A stretch of DNA of 59,047 nt from an uncultured Candidatus Poseidoniales archaeon (GTDB taxonomy: Archaea > Thermoplasmatota > Poseidoniia > Poseidoniales > Poseidoniaceae): NCBI GenBank assembly GCA_902520595.1, contig CABYOM010000004.1:1-59047 (forward strand), read 5' to 3'. The translations under genes and the position numbers were made by a program. Within the stretch, counting starts at the first letter, position 1. Each line of letters begins with the position of its first letter. Shown in pieces: positions 1 to 10,144 of this stretch. Under the pieces are notes generated by a model that ran no database searches, was not told the origin of the DNA, and saw nothing but the letters and a program-made list of their open reading frames with translations.

Positions 1-2073
1 CGAACAACAGACATCAATCCAAATGGAACTTTATTGGCGAGTGGATACGAGGGTGTTGTAGCGATACATGATGCTATTTCTCTTGAACTGATCTCGTATT
101 TTGAAATAGGAAGTGATGTTTTAGATGTTGAATTTTCACCTGATGGCTCAAATCTTGCTTTCACGCGTTCGGGGACATCTGCCGATACGGACACCACTCA
201 AATCATCCATGTCGAATCCATGACGCTGATGGACAAAGAACATGGTTCGAGTTCACAGCCATTGGTGGTCAAATGGTCTGTTGACGGGAACCATTTAGCA
301 GTCCCGAACAGTAACAAAGGAGTGGATATCGTACGTTTTTCTGATATGCAAATTGGTATGACTCTGAATGGTGAACACAACATGCGCGTGACGTGTATCT
401 CCTATTCAACCCTAGGAGAATACATGCTTACTGGGGATGAGTCAGGACGTGTGGTAATGTGGGATTCTGATGGAAATCCAACCGGCAAAGTTTGGGCTTT
501 GGATTCTAAAATTGAGGAATGTAGTTTCGACTCAACAGATAGCCGGTTTGCAGTTCTGACAACCGAAGGAGAACTGAGCACATGGACGTTTGCAGGTGGT
601 AATATCGGAAACACATCTCTCGAGAAAGGTTCGGCCATGAAATGGTCATCCGATAACACACTCTTGCATGTTTTAGTTGCTGGAAGCGAGCCACGGCTCA
701 TGACGGTTGATTCTACGACACTTGAACGTTCAGGGACTGTATACCTAGCACACCAAGCACTCGATTTTTCCTTGAAAGAAAATGAATTTGGAACCAGAGA
801 AGTAGTGTATGTTGCAACAAACACTGGCCACATATCTGTATACGGTGCAATGGCCGTCCCAAGTGGTTACGGAGAAAGCGGTTCAGACCTTGACGGAGAT
901 AAAGTTCCTGATATGTATGACAATGATGATGACGGTGATTCAATATCCGACGAGATTGACAGGAACTGTGAATCTGTAAACCAATTATGCAGTAAGACAC
1001 CTGACATTTCAAAAATCCGAAGCATTAACATCATGGTTAATTCGTCATCATTCACTGTTCGAGATACCTTTACTCTCGATTCTGAAACTTCCTCCATCAT
1101 GAGAAACCTTTCTCGAAAATCACTCATTGCAGATGCACAACTCAGTCAATCGGAAGAACAACTCTTTGCACAATCTATCTGTCAAAACATGAACAAAAAC
1201 CATTTTATTGATTCATGGAAGAATGTGATTCAACTCTCTACAGGCCAGCTACTTGACGGGCATGTATCGTGTGAGGTCGAACAAGGAATGACACTCACTG
1301 CTCAGATTGATTATACTACTCAAGTTTCAGTAACCTTTGTGCTGGTGTTCAATCTGAGTGAGCAATTAACACACCCATTTGATTTCACACTGCAATCACA
1401 ACCAACTGCAACAGATTCATCACTCGCTCAGCATGCAGAAATGCACCCGATTGATGTGACTGCCCAGAGTATCGATTCATCCACCGTCTACTGGTCGCCA
1501 TGGTGGATCATCGAAGGTGAACTTCCAATATCTCTTGAAGAAGAACTTGAAGAAGAGCCGAGTTTCTTCGGTAAAGTTCTTGCCGTTTTTATTGATTATC
1601 CGGTACTGTTTTTGCCCGTAATGGCATTGTTTGTTGCAGCTTTACTCGGCCTCATTCGAAACAAAAATGCAATAGATCTTGACTTCGATGAGGATGAAGA
1701 AGATTCCATTAAAGGTGAAGAAGCGACGGAGGATTCCAATACAGATATTGACAATACCGATGATGAAGTAGATTCAATTGAAGGTCGAGAAGATGACCAG
1801 ACTGAATCAACTCGTAGGAAGGTAGTTCGGAAACCAAATCCTGAAATTGAATCCCCAGTTATTGCCCGACGTACTGCAAGAAGGAATCCATATGATGATG
1901 ATGGCCCAATAACGAAAGTAAAGCGTCGACGTCTTGACAGCGGCATATCACCCCAAACCTCAGATGTTCAAAACAGGAAGACGGGTAAGAGAAAAGTTGT
2001 CTCAGCAAAGAAGAAAACTGCTGAAGTAAAGACCCGTCGTGTCGTAACTTACTCTGACAAAGATGAACAATAG
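1..2073 (+). CDS. Surface beta-propeller protein with TSP3 motif and C-terminal anchor (5' partial)
   Basis: The reading frame is open from the first base and reads DINPNGTLLASG before the TTG the ORF track uses at 34, so the true start lies outside the window. The first ~280 residues carry WD40-like blade signatures (SPDGSNLAFT, GDESGRVVMWD), suggesting a propeller. A TSP3/calcium-type stretch follows (DLDGDKVPDMYDNDDDGDS), then an unrecognised domain, one membrane helix near residues 522-542 (YPVLFLPVMALFVAALLGLI), and an acidic then Lys/Arg-rich tail that should be cytoplasmic. This design resembles the large anchored protein at 50-54 kb. Its ligand is unknown. The architecture is clear; any role in adhesion or binding is inference. 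Confidence 0.8.
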   Translation, partial: RTTDINPNGTLLASGYEGVVAIHDAISLELISYFEIGSDVLDVEFSPDGSNLAFTRSGTSADTDTTQIIHVESMTLMDKEHGSSSQPLVVKWSVDGNHLAVPNSNKGVDIVRFSDMQIGMTLNGEHNMRVTCISYSTLGEYMLTGDESGRVVMWDSDGNPTGKVWALDSKIEECSFDSTDSRFAVLTTEGELSTWTFAGGNIGNTSLEKGSAMKWSSDNTLLHVLVAGSEPRLMTVDSTTLERSGTVYLAHQALDFSLKENEFGTREVVYVATNTGHISVYGAMAVPSGYGESGSDLDGDKVPDMYDNDDDGDSISDEIDRNCESVNQLCSKTPDISKIRSINIMVNSSSFTVRDTFTLDSETSSIMRNLSRKSLIADAQLSQSEEQLFAQSICQNMNKNHFIDSWKNVIQLSTGQLLDGHVSCEVEQGMTLTAQIDYTTQVSVTFVLVFNLSEQLTHPFDFTLQSQPTATDSSLAQHAEMHPIDVTAQSIDSSTVYWSPWWIIEGELPISLEEELEEEPSFFGKVLAVFIDYPVLFLPVMALFVAALLGLIRNKNAIDLDFDEDEEDSIKGEEATEDSNTDIDNTDDEVDSIEGREDDQTESTRRKVVRKPNPEIESPVIARRTARRNPYDDDGPITKVKRRRLDSGISPQTSDVQNRKTGKRKVVSAKKKTAEVKTRRVVTYSDKDEQ

Positions 2074-2086
2074 AAGAAACGACGCA

Positions 2087-2884
2087 TCACCAAGCGAACT
2101 CTGCCCCATTTGGAAGACTACATGCTTCAACGAGAAACTGGTTTAGACCGTCAAGATGTTCTTGGTCAATTCGATTAAACACTTCACCAAAATATCGGTC
2201 AAGGCGTTCATAATCCAAATCCGAACGCGATTGAGCCCAGTGAATTACCGCTTTCCTACGTTCTTGGCTTTGTTCAAAGAGTCGTAGGTTATGGGTCAGC
2301 ATTCCCTGAGCGATTTTTAGTGAATCTACAGGTGTATCCCTGCGTGCGGCAAATACTCCAAACACCATCGGTTTTTGTGTAAAATGCAGCCAATCCATTC
2401 CCAAATCAAGTTGCACTGACTTCGGATTATCCTTAGCTCCTTCGAGGGCTCGGTCACCGATAAGTAACGCACCGTCGCATTTTTCAAGCATACTTTCAAG
2501 ATCTGGCCCCATAAGTAAAAGCTCAGGGCTAAGATTACGCTTTTCCAGTAAATACTTCAAAAGTTGAACAGATGTTGCGGAATCGGTTGGAAGTGCAATC
2601 GTTTTCATTTCTTGAAGAGGCATGTCACCAAAGACCAGCACACTCCCGACTTCTCCTCGGCTACTAATGCCAATTTCCGGTAAGAGTACCAATTCGTCAG
2701 CGTGTCGAGCATAGTCTGCAGCAGGAATCGGTGCAAGTATGCAGTCTCGACGCAATAAATGCCCCGTTAGCCATGCGGGAGGAGCGGGTAAAACATCCCA
2801 TTGCTCTTCAATTCCGTAAAAGAGAGGGTCGCAGTTCAGGAATGCCACTCTACCAATCGTTTTCATCCAACGTGGACCATCCAT
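2087..2884 (-). CDS. mqnA: Chorismate dehydratase MqnA (futalosine menaquinone pathway)
   Basis: This 265-residue protein matches the MqnA/DUF178 periplasmic-binding-protein fold. It opens with GRVAFLNCDPLFYG and has the usual AAPIP-like segment (CILAPIPAADYA) and the C-terminal ERLDRYFGEVF region. MqnA dehydrates chorismate to 3-[(1-carboxyvinyl)oxy]benzoate, the first committed step of the futalosine route to menaquinone. It lies 9 bases downstream of mqnE on the same strand, so the two are probably co-transcribed. ATG at 2884 is used; an internal Met at residue 7 is a possible alternative. MqnB/C/D are not in this window, so a complete pathway cannot be shown here. Confidence 0.82.
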   Translation of the reverse strand: MDGPRWMKTIGRVAFLNCDPLFYGIEEQWDVLPAPPAWLTGHLLRRDCILAPIPAADYARHADELVLLPEIGISSRGEVGSVLVFGDMPLQEMKTIALPTDSATSVQLLKYLLEKRNLSPELLLMGPDLESMLEKCDGALLIGDRALEGAKDNPKSVQLDLGMDWLHFTQKPMVFGVFAARRDTPVDSLKIAQGMLTHNLRLFEQSQERRKAVIHWAQSRSDLDYERLDRYFGEVFNRIDQEHLDGLNQFLVEACSLPNGAEFAW

Positions 2885-2893
2885 ACCATCAAC

Positions 2894-4108
2894 TCAGAGA
2901 TTTGCCATTTTCAATTTCTTCCGACGTTTCGGTTCAGGAGGTACAAAAATTTCAAATTTCTCATAGGTGGTGTTACGCTGAACTGGTATACAACCTGCAT
3001 CTTTGATGAGACGGGCGAGACGAATCCGGTCATGATCAAGTGGTGTAGTTGAGCCAGCTAAATGCATAATCGATTCCTTTTGCACTGTTCCGTCAATGTC
3101 ATCTGCACCGTATTGAAGAGCAAGTTCCGCCAACTCATCCCCTATATTCATTCGATACGCTTTGATATGTGGTATTGAGTCAAGCATGAGACGAGAAATA
3201 GCAATCGTTCGTAGTATTTCACTTCCAGTAGCGAGTTGAGCTTCGGGTAGACGGGTGTCATCCGGCAAGAATGGATAGGGAACAAAGCATTGGAAACCGT
3301 TGGTATCATCATTGAGTTCTCTTAACTGAATCATGTGCATGAGGCGTTGCTCAATGGTTTCAATTGTTCCAAAAAGCATCGTGCAATTCGTTGGAATTCC
3401 CAATTCGTGTGCAGACCTATGGATTTCAAGATATTCAGATGAACTTTCCTTGCCGTTACAAATTACTGCGCGAACATCATCATCTAAGATTTCGGCACCA
3501 CCGCCAGGTAGAGAGCCTAAGCCTGCTGATTTCAATCTTGATAATGTCTCTTTATATGACAAGTTAGAGAGTTGGGAAAGGTGCTTGATTTCTACAGCAG
3601 TTAGAGCCTTGATCGATACATGAGGGAACCTCTTTTTTGATTCACTGAAAATTGCTTCATAATGCTCCACACCCCAATCAGGATGAAGGCCACCAACCGA
3701 GTGCACTTCATCTACAAAATCTGCATACTGGGATAAATCATCGATATACGCTTCTACATCAAGTGCATAGGCGTCCTTCGAGCGCTTCGAGCGTCGAAAG
3801 GCACAAAATTTGCATGCTAGAACACAAACGTTCGTTTGGTTAACATGGACGTTTGAATTAAAAAATGCGTACTTGCCAAATCTTGAAACACGTACGCAAT
3901 TTGAAAGTCTACCAATCTCGGGCAGATTTGGATGAGAGTAGAGCAGTAAACCGTCTTCAAGCGAAAGACGTTCACCATTGGAAATCTTTTGAGCCAGTGG
4001 CCGAATCGGAGTACTCCACGATGAAAGGTCGCCAACTTCAGAAGAAAGAATCTCTCTCCAATTCACATTGCTACCAGCATCTTGGGTGGACGATTCCCAC
4101 GCTGACAT
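2894..4108 (-). CDS. mqnE: Aminofutalosine synthase MqnE (radical SAM)
   Basis: This 404-residue radical SAM enzyme has the CX3CX2C cluster motif at C95/C99/C102 (CVLACKFC). Family signatures include GSLPGGGAEIL and, near the C-terminus, GADDIDGTV. MqnE joins the MqnA product to SAM to give aminofutalosine. The closest confusion is MqnC or the F420 enzymes CofG/CofH, which share the fold. The adjacent mqnA and the YRMNIGDELAELAL segment favour MqnE. It is followed directly by mqnA in an apparent two-gene operon, and convergent genes are absent. Confidence 0.8.
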   Translation of the reverse strand: MSAWESSTQDAGSNVNWREILSSEVGDLSSWSTPIRPLAQKISNGERLSLEDGLLLYSHPNLPEIGRLSNCVRVSRFGKYAFFNSNVHVNQTNVCVLACKFCAFRRSKRSKDAYALDVEAYIDDLSQYADFVDEVHSVGGLHPDWGVEHYEAIFSESKKRFPHVSIKALTAVEIKHLSQLSNLSYKETLSRLKSAGLGSLPGGGAEILDDDVRAVICNGKESSSEYLEIHRSAHELGIPTNCTMLFGTIETIEQRLMHMIQLRELNDDTNGFQCFVPYPFLPDDTRLPEAQLATGSEILRTIAISRLMLDSIPHIKAYRMNIGDELAELALQYGADDIDGTVQKESIMHLAGSTTPLDHDRIRLARLIKDAGCIPVQRNTTYEKFEIFVPPEPKRRKKLKMANL

Positions 4109-4165
4109 ATCTTAACCTGTAGGACTTCATTCTTCAAGATGTGGTTGGCACCATGTGGATGAAAA

Positions 4166-7057
4166 TCAATTCTTGATGGCAAAAATGCGAGACTTTATGA
4201 TGAATTTTCTAAACTCTTCGATAACAAAAACAGCGGAAGCAACCAACGTTACAATTATCCAGTCGGACCTTTGCAAACTCATTGTCGAAAGCAAATCGCC
4301 AATTTGGATGCCGACCAAAGGTATCGGTAAGGTTGAAAATTGAACGAAGAAGAGGAGGAGGGCAAAGGAAATCATTATTGCTAAATTTATTGCCCTGTTT
4401 GAGAATATACCGAGTTTAAATACACTTTCATCGCTCGAACGACAATTAATCACGTTAAACAATTGATACACAATGAACACTGTAAATGTCATTGTCTGAG
4501 CATAAGCAAACTTGTCATCAGCATACGCTTGTGCACCCGTATAATCTCCTGATTCGCACAGAGCCAAATCATAGCCGGTGAATGTGGCCTTGTCGGTCAA
4601 TGGAGCCACTTCACACGCTGTAGGATCAATTCCTCCTCCAGCGAGGTAAAAGACCAGCAAAGTTCCAGTGACCATTACCGCCCCAAGCCAAAATATCAGT
4701 GCCATGTCTCTGAAAGTAGGGAGACCTTCGTCGACAGGCCGGGGTGGACGGGCCATGACGTTACCGTGCTTCTTTTCCACACCCAAGGCGACTGCTGGAG
4801 GCCCATCCATCAAGATGTTAATAACCAGTATCTGAGTAGCTGTCAAGGGAAGATTCCAATTGAAGATAAAGGTGGAAATTATGATGAGTGCGACAGCAGC
4901 TACATTGGTGGAAACCTGATATCGAACAAAATTTCGAATATTTTGATAGATCTTGCGACCTTCTTCAACAGCGTGTACGATGTTCGCAAAGTTATCATCT
5001 TGTAATACCATATCTGCAGCATCCTTTGCTACATCTGTTCCAGCAATACCCATCGCTATACCAATGTTCGCACGCGAGAGGGCTGGTGCATCGTTAACAC
5101 CGTCTCCAGTCATTGCAACAATCTCTCCGCGCTCTTGCAGTCCTGAAACAATCCGCATCTTTTGTTCAGGGGTAACTCTGGAAAAGATGCTGGCCTGGGC
5201 TGCAGCCTCGGAAATAGCATATTCATCCATTTCAGCGAGTGTGCTTCCATTAACCGGAGGGATACCACCGTCAGTGATATTCAGCTCACGACCAATAGCT
5301 TCAGCCGTATATTGCTGGTCGCCGGTAATCATCTTGACATGAATTCCGGCTTTTTGGCAGATTGCAATTGCATCTTTAACTTCTGCACGCGGAGGGTCCA
5401 TGATTCCGACAAGTCCAAGGAAAATAAATCCTGATTCAACGGAAGTAACGTCTTCGATGTCTTCACCTTCATCAAGACGGCGAGCACAAAGTGCAAGAAC
5501 ACGCATGGCTTGACTGGCCATTTCTTTGTTCGCTGCCGCACCCTTTTCGATGTCTTCTGGCTGGATGGGTACAATTTCTCCGTCAAGAATTTTCCAATCA
5601 GTTATGGACAAGTATCCACCAGCCCCTCCCTTCGAGAAGACCCAACGTTCGCCTTCATATTCGTGAATTACTGTCATTCTTTTTCTTGTAGTGTCGAAGA
5701 AGAATTCATGTATTCGGGAATGACGTTGAGCAAATTTACGTACATCTCCGTTTATCTTCCATCCCAGTATGGCACATGCAGAATCTGTTGGATCGCCGAT
5801 AGCTTGCCACCGTGAGTCAACTTTCGAAATCTGAGAATTATGGCACAAACTCAAGCAAGCTGCAGACAGTCGAAACGCGAGGTCGCTCTGCAGTTGTTCC
5901 ATTTTGAGATCTGAGACTTCAACACCCTCAAATGAAAGTTTTCCCTTGGGATTGAATCCCTCACCCGACACAGTAAAGGTTCCATCGGTTGTCGTCAACT
6001 GACGAACAGTCATTTGATTTTTCGTCAGTGTACCTGTTTTGTCGGAACAGATAACTGTAGTCGAACCAAGTGTTTCTACTGCTTTCATACGTCGGATAAT
6101 GGCTTTGTGACGCGCCATGTTACGCATACCAAGAGCAAGTGTAATCACCAGAATGATAGGTAAACCCTCAGGTACAATAGCGACAAAGATAGCGATAGCG
6201 ACAATGAATTGTTCGACTGCAACATCACGAAGTTCAACGGAAGTGACTGCCGGATCTGCATACGCAATCAGCACTTTAATCGATACCATAAGTGCCGCAA
6301 CAATCAAAGCAATGAATCCTAAGAATCGACCAAGCGATTCAAGTTTAAGTTCAAGTGGGGTTTTAGGCGTCTCTGTATCAACGATGTTGCTGGCAATGCG
6401 GCCAAGTTCAGTATTCATTCCAGTTTCTACAACAACACCAATGGCACGTCCGGTTGAAACACATGTGCCCATGTATGCCATATTATTTCTGTCTGCGAGA
6501 AGAGTGGTTGATGGGAGTGGTTCGGTCGATTTGAGAATACTATCTGATTCACCCGTGAGAGATGATTCATCAATTTTGCATTGATACGACTCGATAATTC
6601 GAATGTCGGCAGGGACATTTTGTCCTTCGTCTAACTTAACAACATCGCCTGGAACTAAATCAGGAGTAGAAATCGTCCAATCAACACCGTCTCGAACAAC
6701 AACACATGTCGATACCGACATTTGTTTTAGCGCATCCATTGCCTGTTCAGCTTGCCCTTCTTGCCAAAATCCAAAGATCGCATTTGCAGTAAGTGCAATA
6801 AAAATGAATATGGCATCTCCAGGTTGGTCAGGGTGAATAAGCAAAGCGACGATTGCAGCGCTGATAAGTAAGTAATTCAATGGGTCATTGTATTGCGATA
6901 AGAAACGAATTATTGCGGATGTTGTTTCAGGTTCTTTGAGCTTATTCTTGCCGTATAATTCACGCCTTTTCGAAACTTCATCTTCACCGAGCCCTTCTAA
7001 TTGAGTATCGAGTTTTTGGATGATTTTCTCAGAATCCAAATCATGCCACGAATTCAT
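4166..7057 (-). CDS. P2-type cation (probably Ca2+) transporting ATPase
   Basis: At 963 residues this is a full-length P-type ATPase. It has the actuator-domain LTGES loop (~167-171), PEGLP in membrane helix 4 (296-300), the phosphorylation site DKTGTLT with D339, and the hinge TGDGVND. In helix 6 the N..MD ion ligands are kept (NILMDGPP). In helix 5 the motif is STNVAAV: the Asn is kept, but Ala stands where SERCA has a Glu, as in plasma-membrane Ca pumps with a single site. It would export Ca2+ from the cytoplasm. Na+ or Mn2+ cannot be excluded by sequence reading. A short inverted repeat TGCTTacgcAAGCA sits ~15 bases upstream of the start, in the gap shared with the divergent OPT gene. Confidence 0.85.
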   Translation of the reverse strand: MNSWHDLDSEKIIQKLDTQLEGLGEDEVSKRRELYGKNKLKEPETTSAIIRFLSQYNDPLNYLLISAAIVALLIHPDQPGDAIFIFIALTANAIFGFWQEGQAEQAMDALKQMSVSTCVVVRDGVDWTISTPDLVPGDVVKLDEGQNVPADIRIIESYQCKIDESSLTGESDSILKSTEPLPSTTLLADRNNMAYMGTCVSTGRAIGVVVETGMNTELGRIASNIVDTETPKTPLELKLESLGRFLGFIALIVAALMVSIKVLIAYADPAVTSVELRDVAVEQFIVAIAIFVAIVPEGLPIILVITLALGMRNMARHKAIIRRMKAVETLGSTTVICSDKTGTLTKNQMTVRQLTTTDGTFTVSGEGFNPKGKLSFEGVEVSDLKMEQLQSDLAFRLSAACLSLCHNSQISKVDSRWQAIGDPTDSACAILGWKINGDVRKFAQRHSRIHEFFFDTTRKRMTVIHEYEGERWVFSKGGAGGYLSITDWKILDGEIVPIQPEDIEKGAAANKEMASQAMRVLALCARRLDEGEDIEDVTSVESGFIFLGLVGIMDPPRAEVKDAIAICQKAGIHVKMITGDQQYTAEAIGRELNITDGGIPPVNGSTLAEMDEYAISEAAAQASIFSRVTPEQKMRIVSGLQERGEIVAMTGDGVNDAPALSRANIGIAMGIAGTDVAKDAADMVLQDDNFANIVHAVEEGRKIYQNIRNFVRYQVSTNVAAVALIIISTFIFNWNLPLTATQILVINILMDGPPAVALGVEKKHGNVMARPPRPVDEGLPTFRDMALIFWLGAVMVTGTLLVFYLAGGGIDPTACEVAPLTDKATFTGYDLALCESGDYTGAQAYADDKFAYAQTMTFTVFIVYQLFNVINCRSSDESVFKLGIFSNRAINLAIMISFALLLFFVQFSTLPIPLVGIQIGDLLSTMSLQRSDWIIVTLVASAVFVIEEFRKFIIKSRIFAIKN

Positions 7058-7180
7058 AGAAGTCCCCCAACTTGCTTACGCAAGCATTCATCGGTAACGT
7101 GAACAACTTATGAGAATGATGGTGGGGGTCCCTTTGCGCGAAAGCGATGTATTCAACAACTGCTTTGCTTTGGAGATGCT

Positions 7181-9229
7181 ATGAGCGCAACGGGTGAGCC
7201 CTATATCCCTGCGTCTGAATCTCCGAAGGAACTTACACGCAGAGTGGTCATTGTAGGAATTCTTCTCGGCATACTGATGACTGCTGCAAATGCATATTTG
7301 GGTCTCAAGGTTGGAATTACAGTCTCCGCGAGTATTCCTGCGGCGGTAATGTCCATGATCATTTTGAGAACATTATTCAACGATGTTTCAATTCTAGAAA
7401 ATAACTCTGTCCAAACAATGGCAAGTGCTGGAGAGTCTCTTGCAGCAGGAATTATTTTTACAGTACCGGCATTACTCGTTATCGGTATTTGGGATGACAT
7501 ACAGTGGCTGGACACACTCATAATTGCACTGCTTGGAGGATTATTGGGTACAATGTTTACCATTGCACTAAGACGTTTATTCATCGTCGAAGAAGCTCTG
7601 CCTTATCCTGAGGGAGTTGCATGTCGAGAGGTTCTTGTTGCAGGTGAAGAAGGTGGTGAAGGCGCTTTGGCAATACTTTACGCACTCGGAATTGGTGCGA
7701 TCTACGGCCTTATGGTGAAAGGTTTCAAAGTGACTCATGAAAAAGTAGAAGTTGCTTGGGATTTTATCGGAACTCGTTTGTATGGAGGAATCGACCTTTC
7801 TGTAGCATTACTTTCTGTGGGATATATCGTTGGTGTTCGAATTGCATCGTTCATTTTTCTGGGAGGTGTCATCGGGTATGGAATATTGGTGCCCATGTAT
7901 GGACTTATTCGTGGTTGGCCTGAAACTCCAGATTTAGCATATGGATTTTACCTTATTTGGAAGTCACAAGTACGATACGTTGGTGTTGGAGCCATGGTTG
8001 TAGGAGGTGTCTACACCCTTTGGTCAATGCGAAAAACAATCATTACTGGCCTTTCTAAGGCGTTCATAAAATCTGACGGAACGGAAGAAGAACTTCTTCG
8101 AACAGAGATTGACCTACCTCTCGATAAAGTATTGCTTGTTTGCGGAATATTGGTGGGTTTGACTTTTCTCTATTATTGGTGGGCTACTGGATCGCTCATA
8201 CTCGCTTTATCCGGAGCACTTTTCTTAGGCATCGTCGCCTTCTTCTTTGCTGCAGTTGCTGGATACATTGCTGGAGTCGTAGGTTCATCGAATTCTCCAG
8301 TGTCAGGAATGACTATTGCAACTCTTTTGTTTACTGTAGCATTGGTATGGGTCATAGGCGATTTCTTCCTTGGACTCGCAACAGAAGAACTGATGCTTGC
8401 AACAATGCTCATTGCTTCAATTGTTGCAACTTCTGCAGCCATTGCAGGAGATGTCATGCAGGACTTGAAAACAGGACACATGGTTGGTGCAACTCCTTGG
8501 CGGCAACAAATTGCAGAAATTATTGGTGTCACCACTGGAGCAGTTGTCATCGGGCCTACTCTACAATTGTTGCACAAAGCATTCCGTATCACACCCACTG
8601 CTTGTGAAATGAATCCAAGGTTAGATGACCCATTGTGTGAAAATGCATTATTTGCTCCTCAGGCAGAACTCATCGGTGCAATCGTTCAAGGAGCATTTGG
8701 CGGAGATATCAACATAGAAATGGTCTTATTGGGCGCTTTACTTGCCGTCGTTCTCATCGTTTTACGAATGCCGATTATGAGTATCGCAATCGGTATTTAT
8801 CTACCACTTCTACTATCGGTTCCAATTATGCTTGGTGGTATCATCTCCTATTTCGCAATCAACGCTGCTTATCTGAGAATCGATAAAAGACTCGATAGAG
8901 AACCATCTCCTGAGGCCATAATGGCGGGCAGAGATGTCGAAAATAGAGGCGTGCTTATTGGTGCTGGTTTTATTGCTGGTGAATCGATTATGGGTGTTCT
9001 GGTCGCCGTTTTGGTGGTGGTCGGAATAAATCTACAGGCTGATTTCGGAATCACTACGCTTAACGATATCTTTTCTGTTATCTTCTTTGGCTGGTTTGTA
9101 GCAGTATTTGTTTGGCTTGCGACACGAGCCTTGCCAAAGGGTGGAAACCTGTTTACTGAGGCATTCATGATTGTTCAGAACATCGTAAAGAAATTCATCA
9201 ATGCGTTCAAACTCAATATCAACAAGTGA
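7181..9229 (+). CDS. OPT family oligopeptide/metal-chelate transporter
   Basis: This 682-residue, highly hydrophobic protein has OPT family signatures: the N-terminal helix with NAYLGLKVGITVSASIPAAV, the conserved EGVACREVLVAGEEGG loop, and GSSNSPVSGMTIATLLF in the middle. OPT proteins import oligopeptides or metal-chelate complexes, probably with protons. The substrate cannot be read from sequence. ATG 7181 follows a GGAG at a sensible distance (TGGAGATGCTATG). It is divergent from the P-type ATPase across a 123-base gap, which could hold shared promoters, and it stands alone as a transcription unit. A peptide-scavenging role would suit a heterotroph. Confidence 0.88.
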   Translation: MSATGEPYIPASESPKELTRRVVIVGILLGILMTAANAYLGLKVGITVSASIPAAVMSMIILRTLFNDVSILENNSVQTMASAGESLAAGIIFTVPALLVIGIWDDIQWLDTLIIALLGGLLGTMFTIALRRLFIVEEALPYPEGVACREVLVAGEEGGEGALAILYALGIGAIYGLMVKGFKVTHEKVEVAWDFIGTRLYGGIDLSVALLSVGYIVGVRIASFIFLGGVIGYGILVPMYGLIRGWPETPDLAYGFYLIWKSQVRYVGVGAMVVGGVYTLWSMRKTIITGLSKAFIKSDGTEEELLRTEIDLPLDKVLLVCGILVGLTFLYYWWATGSLILALSGALFLGIVAFFFAAVAGYIAGVVGSSNSPVSGMTIATLLFTVALVWVIGDFFLGLATEELMLATMLIASIVATSAAIAGDVMQDLKTGHMVGATPWRQQIAEIIGVTTGAVVIGPTLQLLHKAFRITPTACEMNPRLDDPLCENALFAPQAELIGAIVQGAFGGDINIEMVLLGALLAVVLIVLRMPIMSIAIGIYLPLLLSVPIMLGGIISYFAINAAYLRIDKRLDREPSPEAIMAGRDVENRGVLIGAGFIAGESIMGVLVAVLVVVGINLQADFGITTLNDIFSVIFFGWFVAVFVWLATRALPKGGNLFTEAFMIVQNIVKKFINAFKLNINK

Positions 9230-9310
9230 AATTACTCTATAATTTCCATTGAGGTTTGGGGAAAACCATCAAAGGTCTCCCGCTAAACCAGTGATTTGCG
9301 AGAGGATTGC

Positions 9311-10144
9311 ATGTCAAAGACAATTACTGAACTTGAAGAAATTGCACGTAAGTGCAGAGTGGAAATTGTCAAAATGGTCCATCGGGCTCAAGCAGGTCAT
9401 CCAGGTGGTTCCCTCTCAGAGATAGACCTCTTAACTGCGCTCTATGCGACCCGAATGCGCGTCAAAGCAGATGAGCCAAATTGGTCAGATCGTGACCGAT
9501 TCATTCTCTCTAAGGGCCATGCATCGCCAGGAATGTATGCCATACTCGCTGAAATGGGATTCATCTCGCATGAAGATCTGAAGTCATACAGAGTACTTGG
9601 CGGTGTATGTCAAGGTCATGTCGATATGAAGTGGTGCCCTGGCGTCGATTTCTCAGCCGGTTCACTTGGAATGGGACTTTCTTTTGGAATGGGTTGTGCT
9701 TCAGCAGCTCGCATCGATAAAAGCGAACGTAGGGCCTTTGTGATGATCGGTGACGGTGAAATGCAAGAAGGCAGTGTTTGGGAGGCTGCAATGGCCGCTG
9801 CTCACCACGAACTTGGTAATTTGAAAGTCATACTTGACAGAAACCGAATACAAAATGATGATTTCTGTAAAGAACAAATGCGAATGTTCGACATCCCGGC
9901 AAAGTGGAAAGCATTTGGCTGGAATGTTAAGGAAATTGACGGGCATAACATGGCTGAAATTATGGAAGGTCTCGACTTCTTAGAAGCGCCTGAAAACTGT
10001 CAGGGACCATCGATTCTCATTGCACACACAATCAAAGGTGGCGGTATTTCTTACATGGAAAACAATCCTTCTTTCCATGGTGCTGCACCCAATGATGAAC
10101 AATTCCACCAAGCAATGGTTGAACTCGGGGAAGTGGAAGCATGA
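9311..10144 (+). CDS. Transketolase, N-terminal subunit
   Basis: This is the thiamine-diphosphate-binding half of transketolase, about 277 residues. Signatures are HRAQAGHPGGSLSEIDLLTALY, DRFILSKGHASPGMYA and the ThDP/Mg motif GDGEMQEGSVWEAAM. ATG 9311 (MSKTIT) is chosen over the track's TTG at 9296 because the family begins there. Its stop overlaps the start of the C-terminal half (ATGA), so translation is coupled. Archaea commonly encode transketolase as two such chains. With the downstream transaldolase it supports non-oxidative pentose phosphate rearrangement for ribose or erythrose 4-phosphate supply. Confidence 0.92.
   Translation: MSKTITELEEIARKCRVEIVKMVHRAQAGHPGGSLSEIDLLTALYATRMRVKADEPNWSDRDRFILSKGHASPGMYAILAEMGFISHEDLKSYRVLGGVCQGHVDMKWCPGVDFSAGSLGMGLSFGMGCASAARIDKSERRAFVMIGDGEMQEGSVWEAAMAAAHHELGNLKVILDRNRIQNDDFCKEQMRMFDIPAKWKAFGWNVKEIDGHNMAEIMEGLDFLEAPENCQGPSILIAHTIKGGGISYMENNPSFHGAAPNDEQFHQAMVELGEVEA

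Noticed and set aside
7073-7086. TGCTTacgcAAGCA upstream of the P-type ATPase as a regulator site
   Set aside because: Only five paired bases; such short repeats are expected by chance, so it is mentioned in the gene entry but not listed as a feature.
8140-8607. 155-residue ORF in another frame inside the OPT transporter
   Set aside because: Ser/Cys/His-rich shadow composition, entirely within a clear OPT gene; no start signal or family feature.
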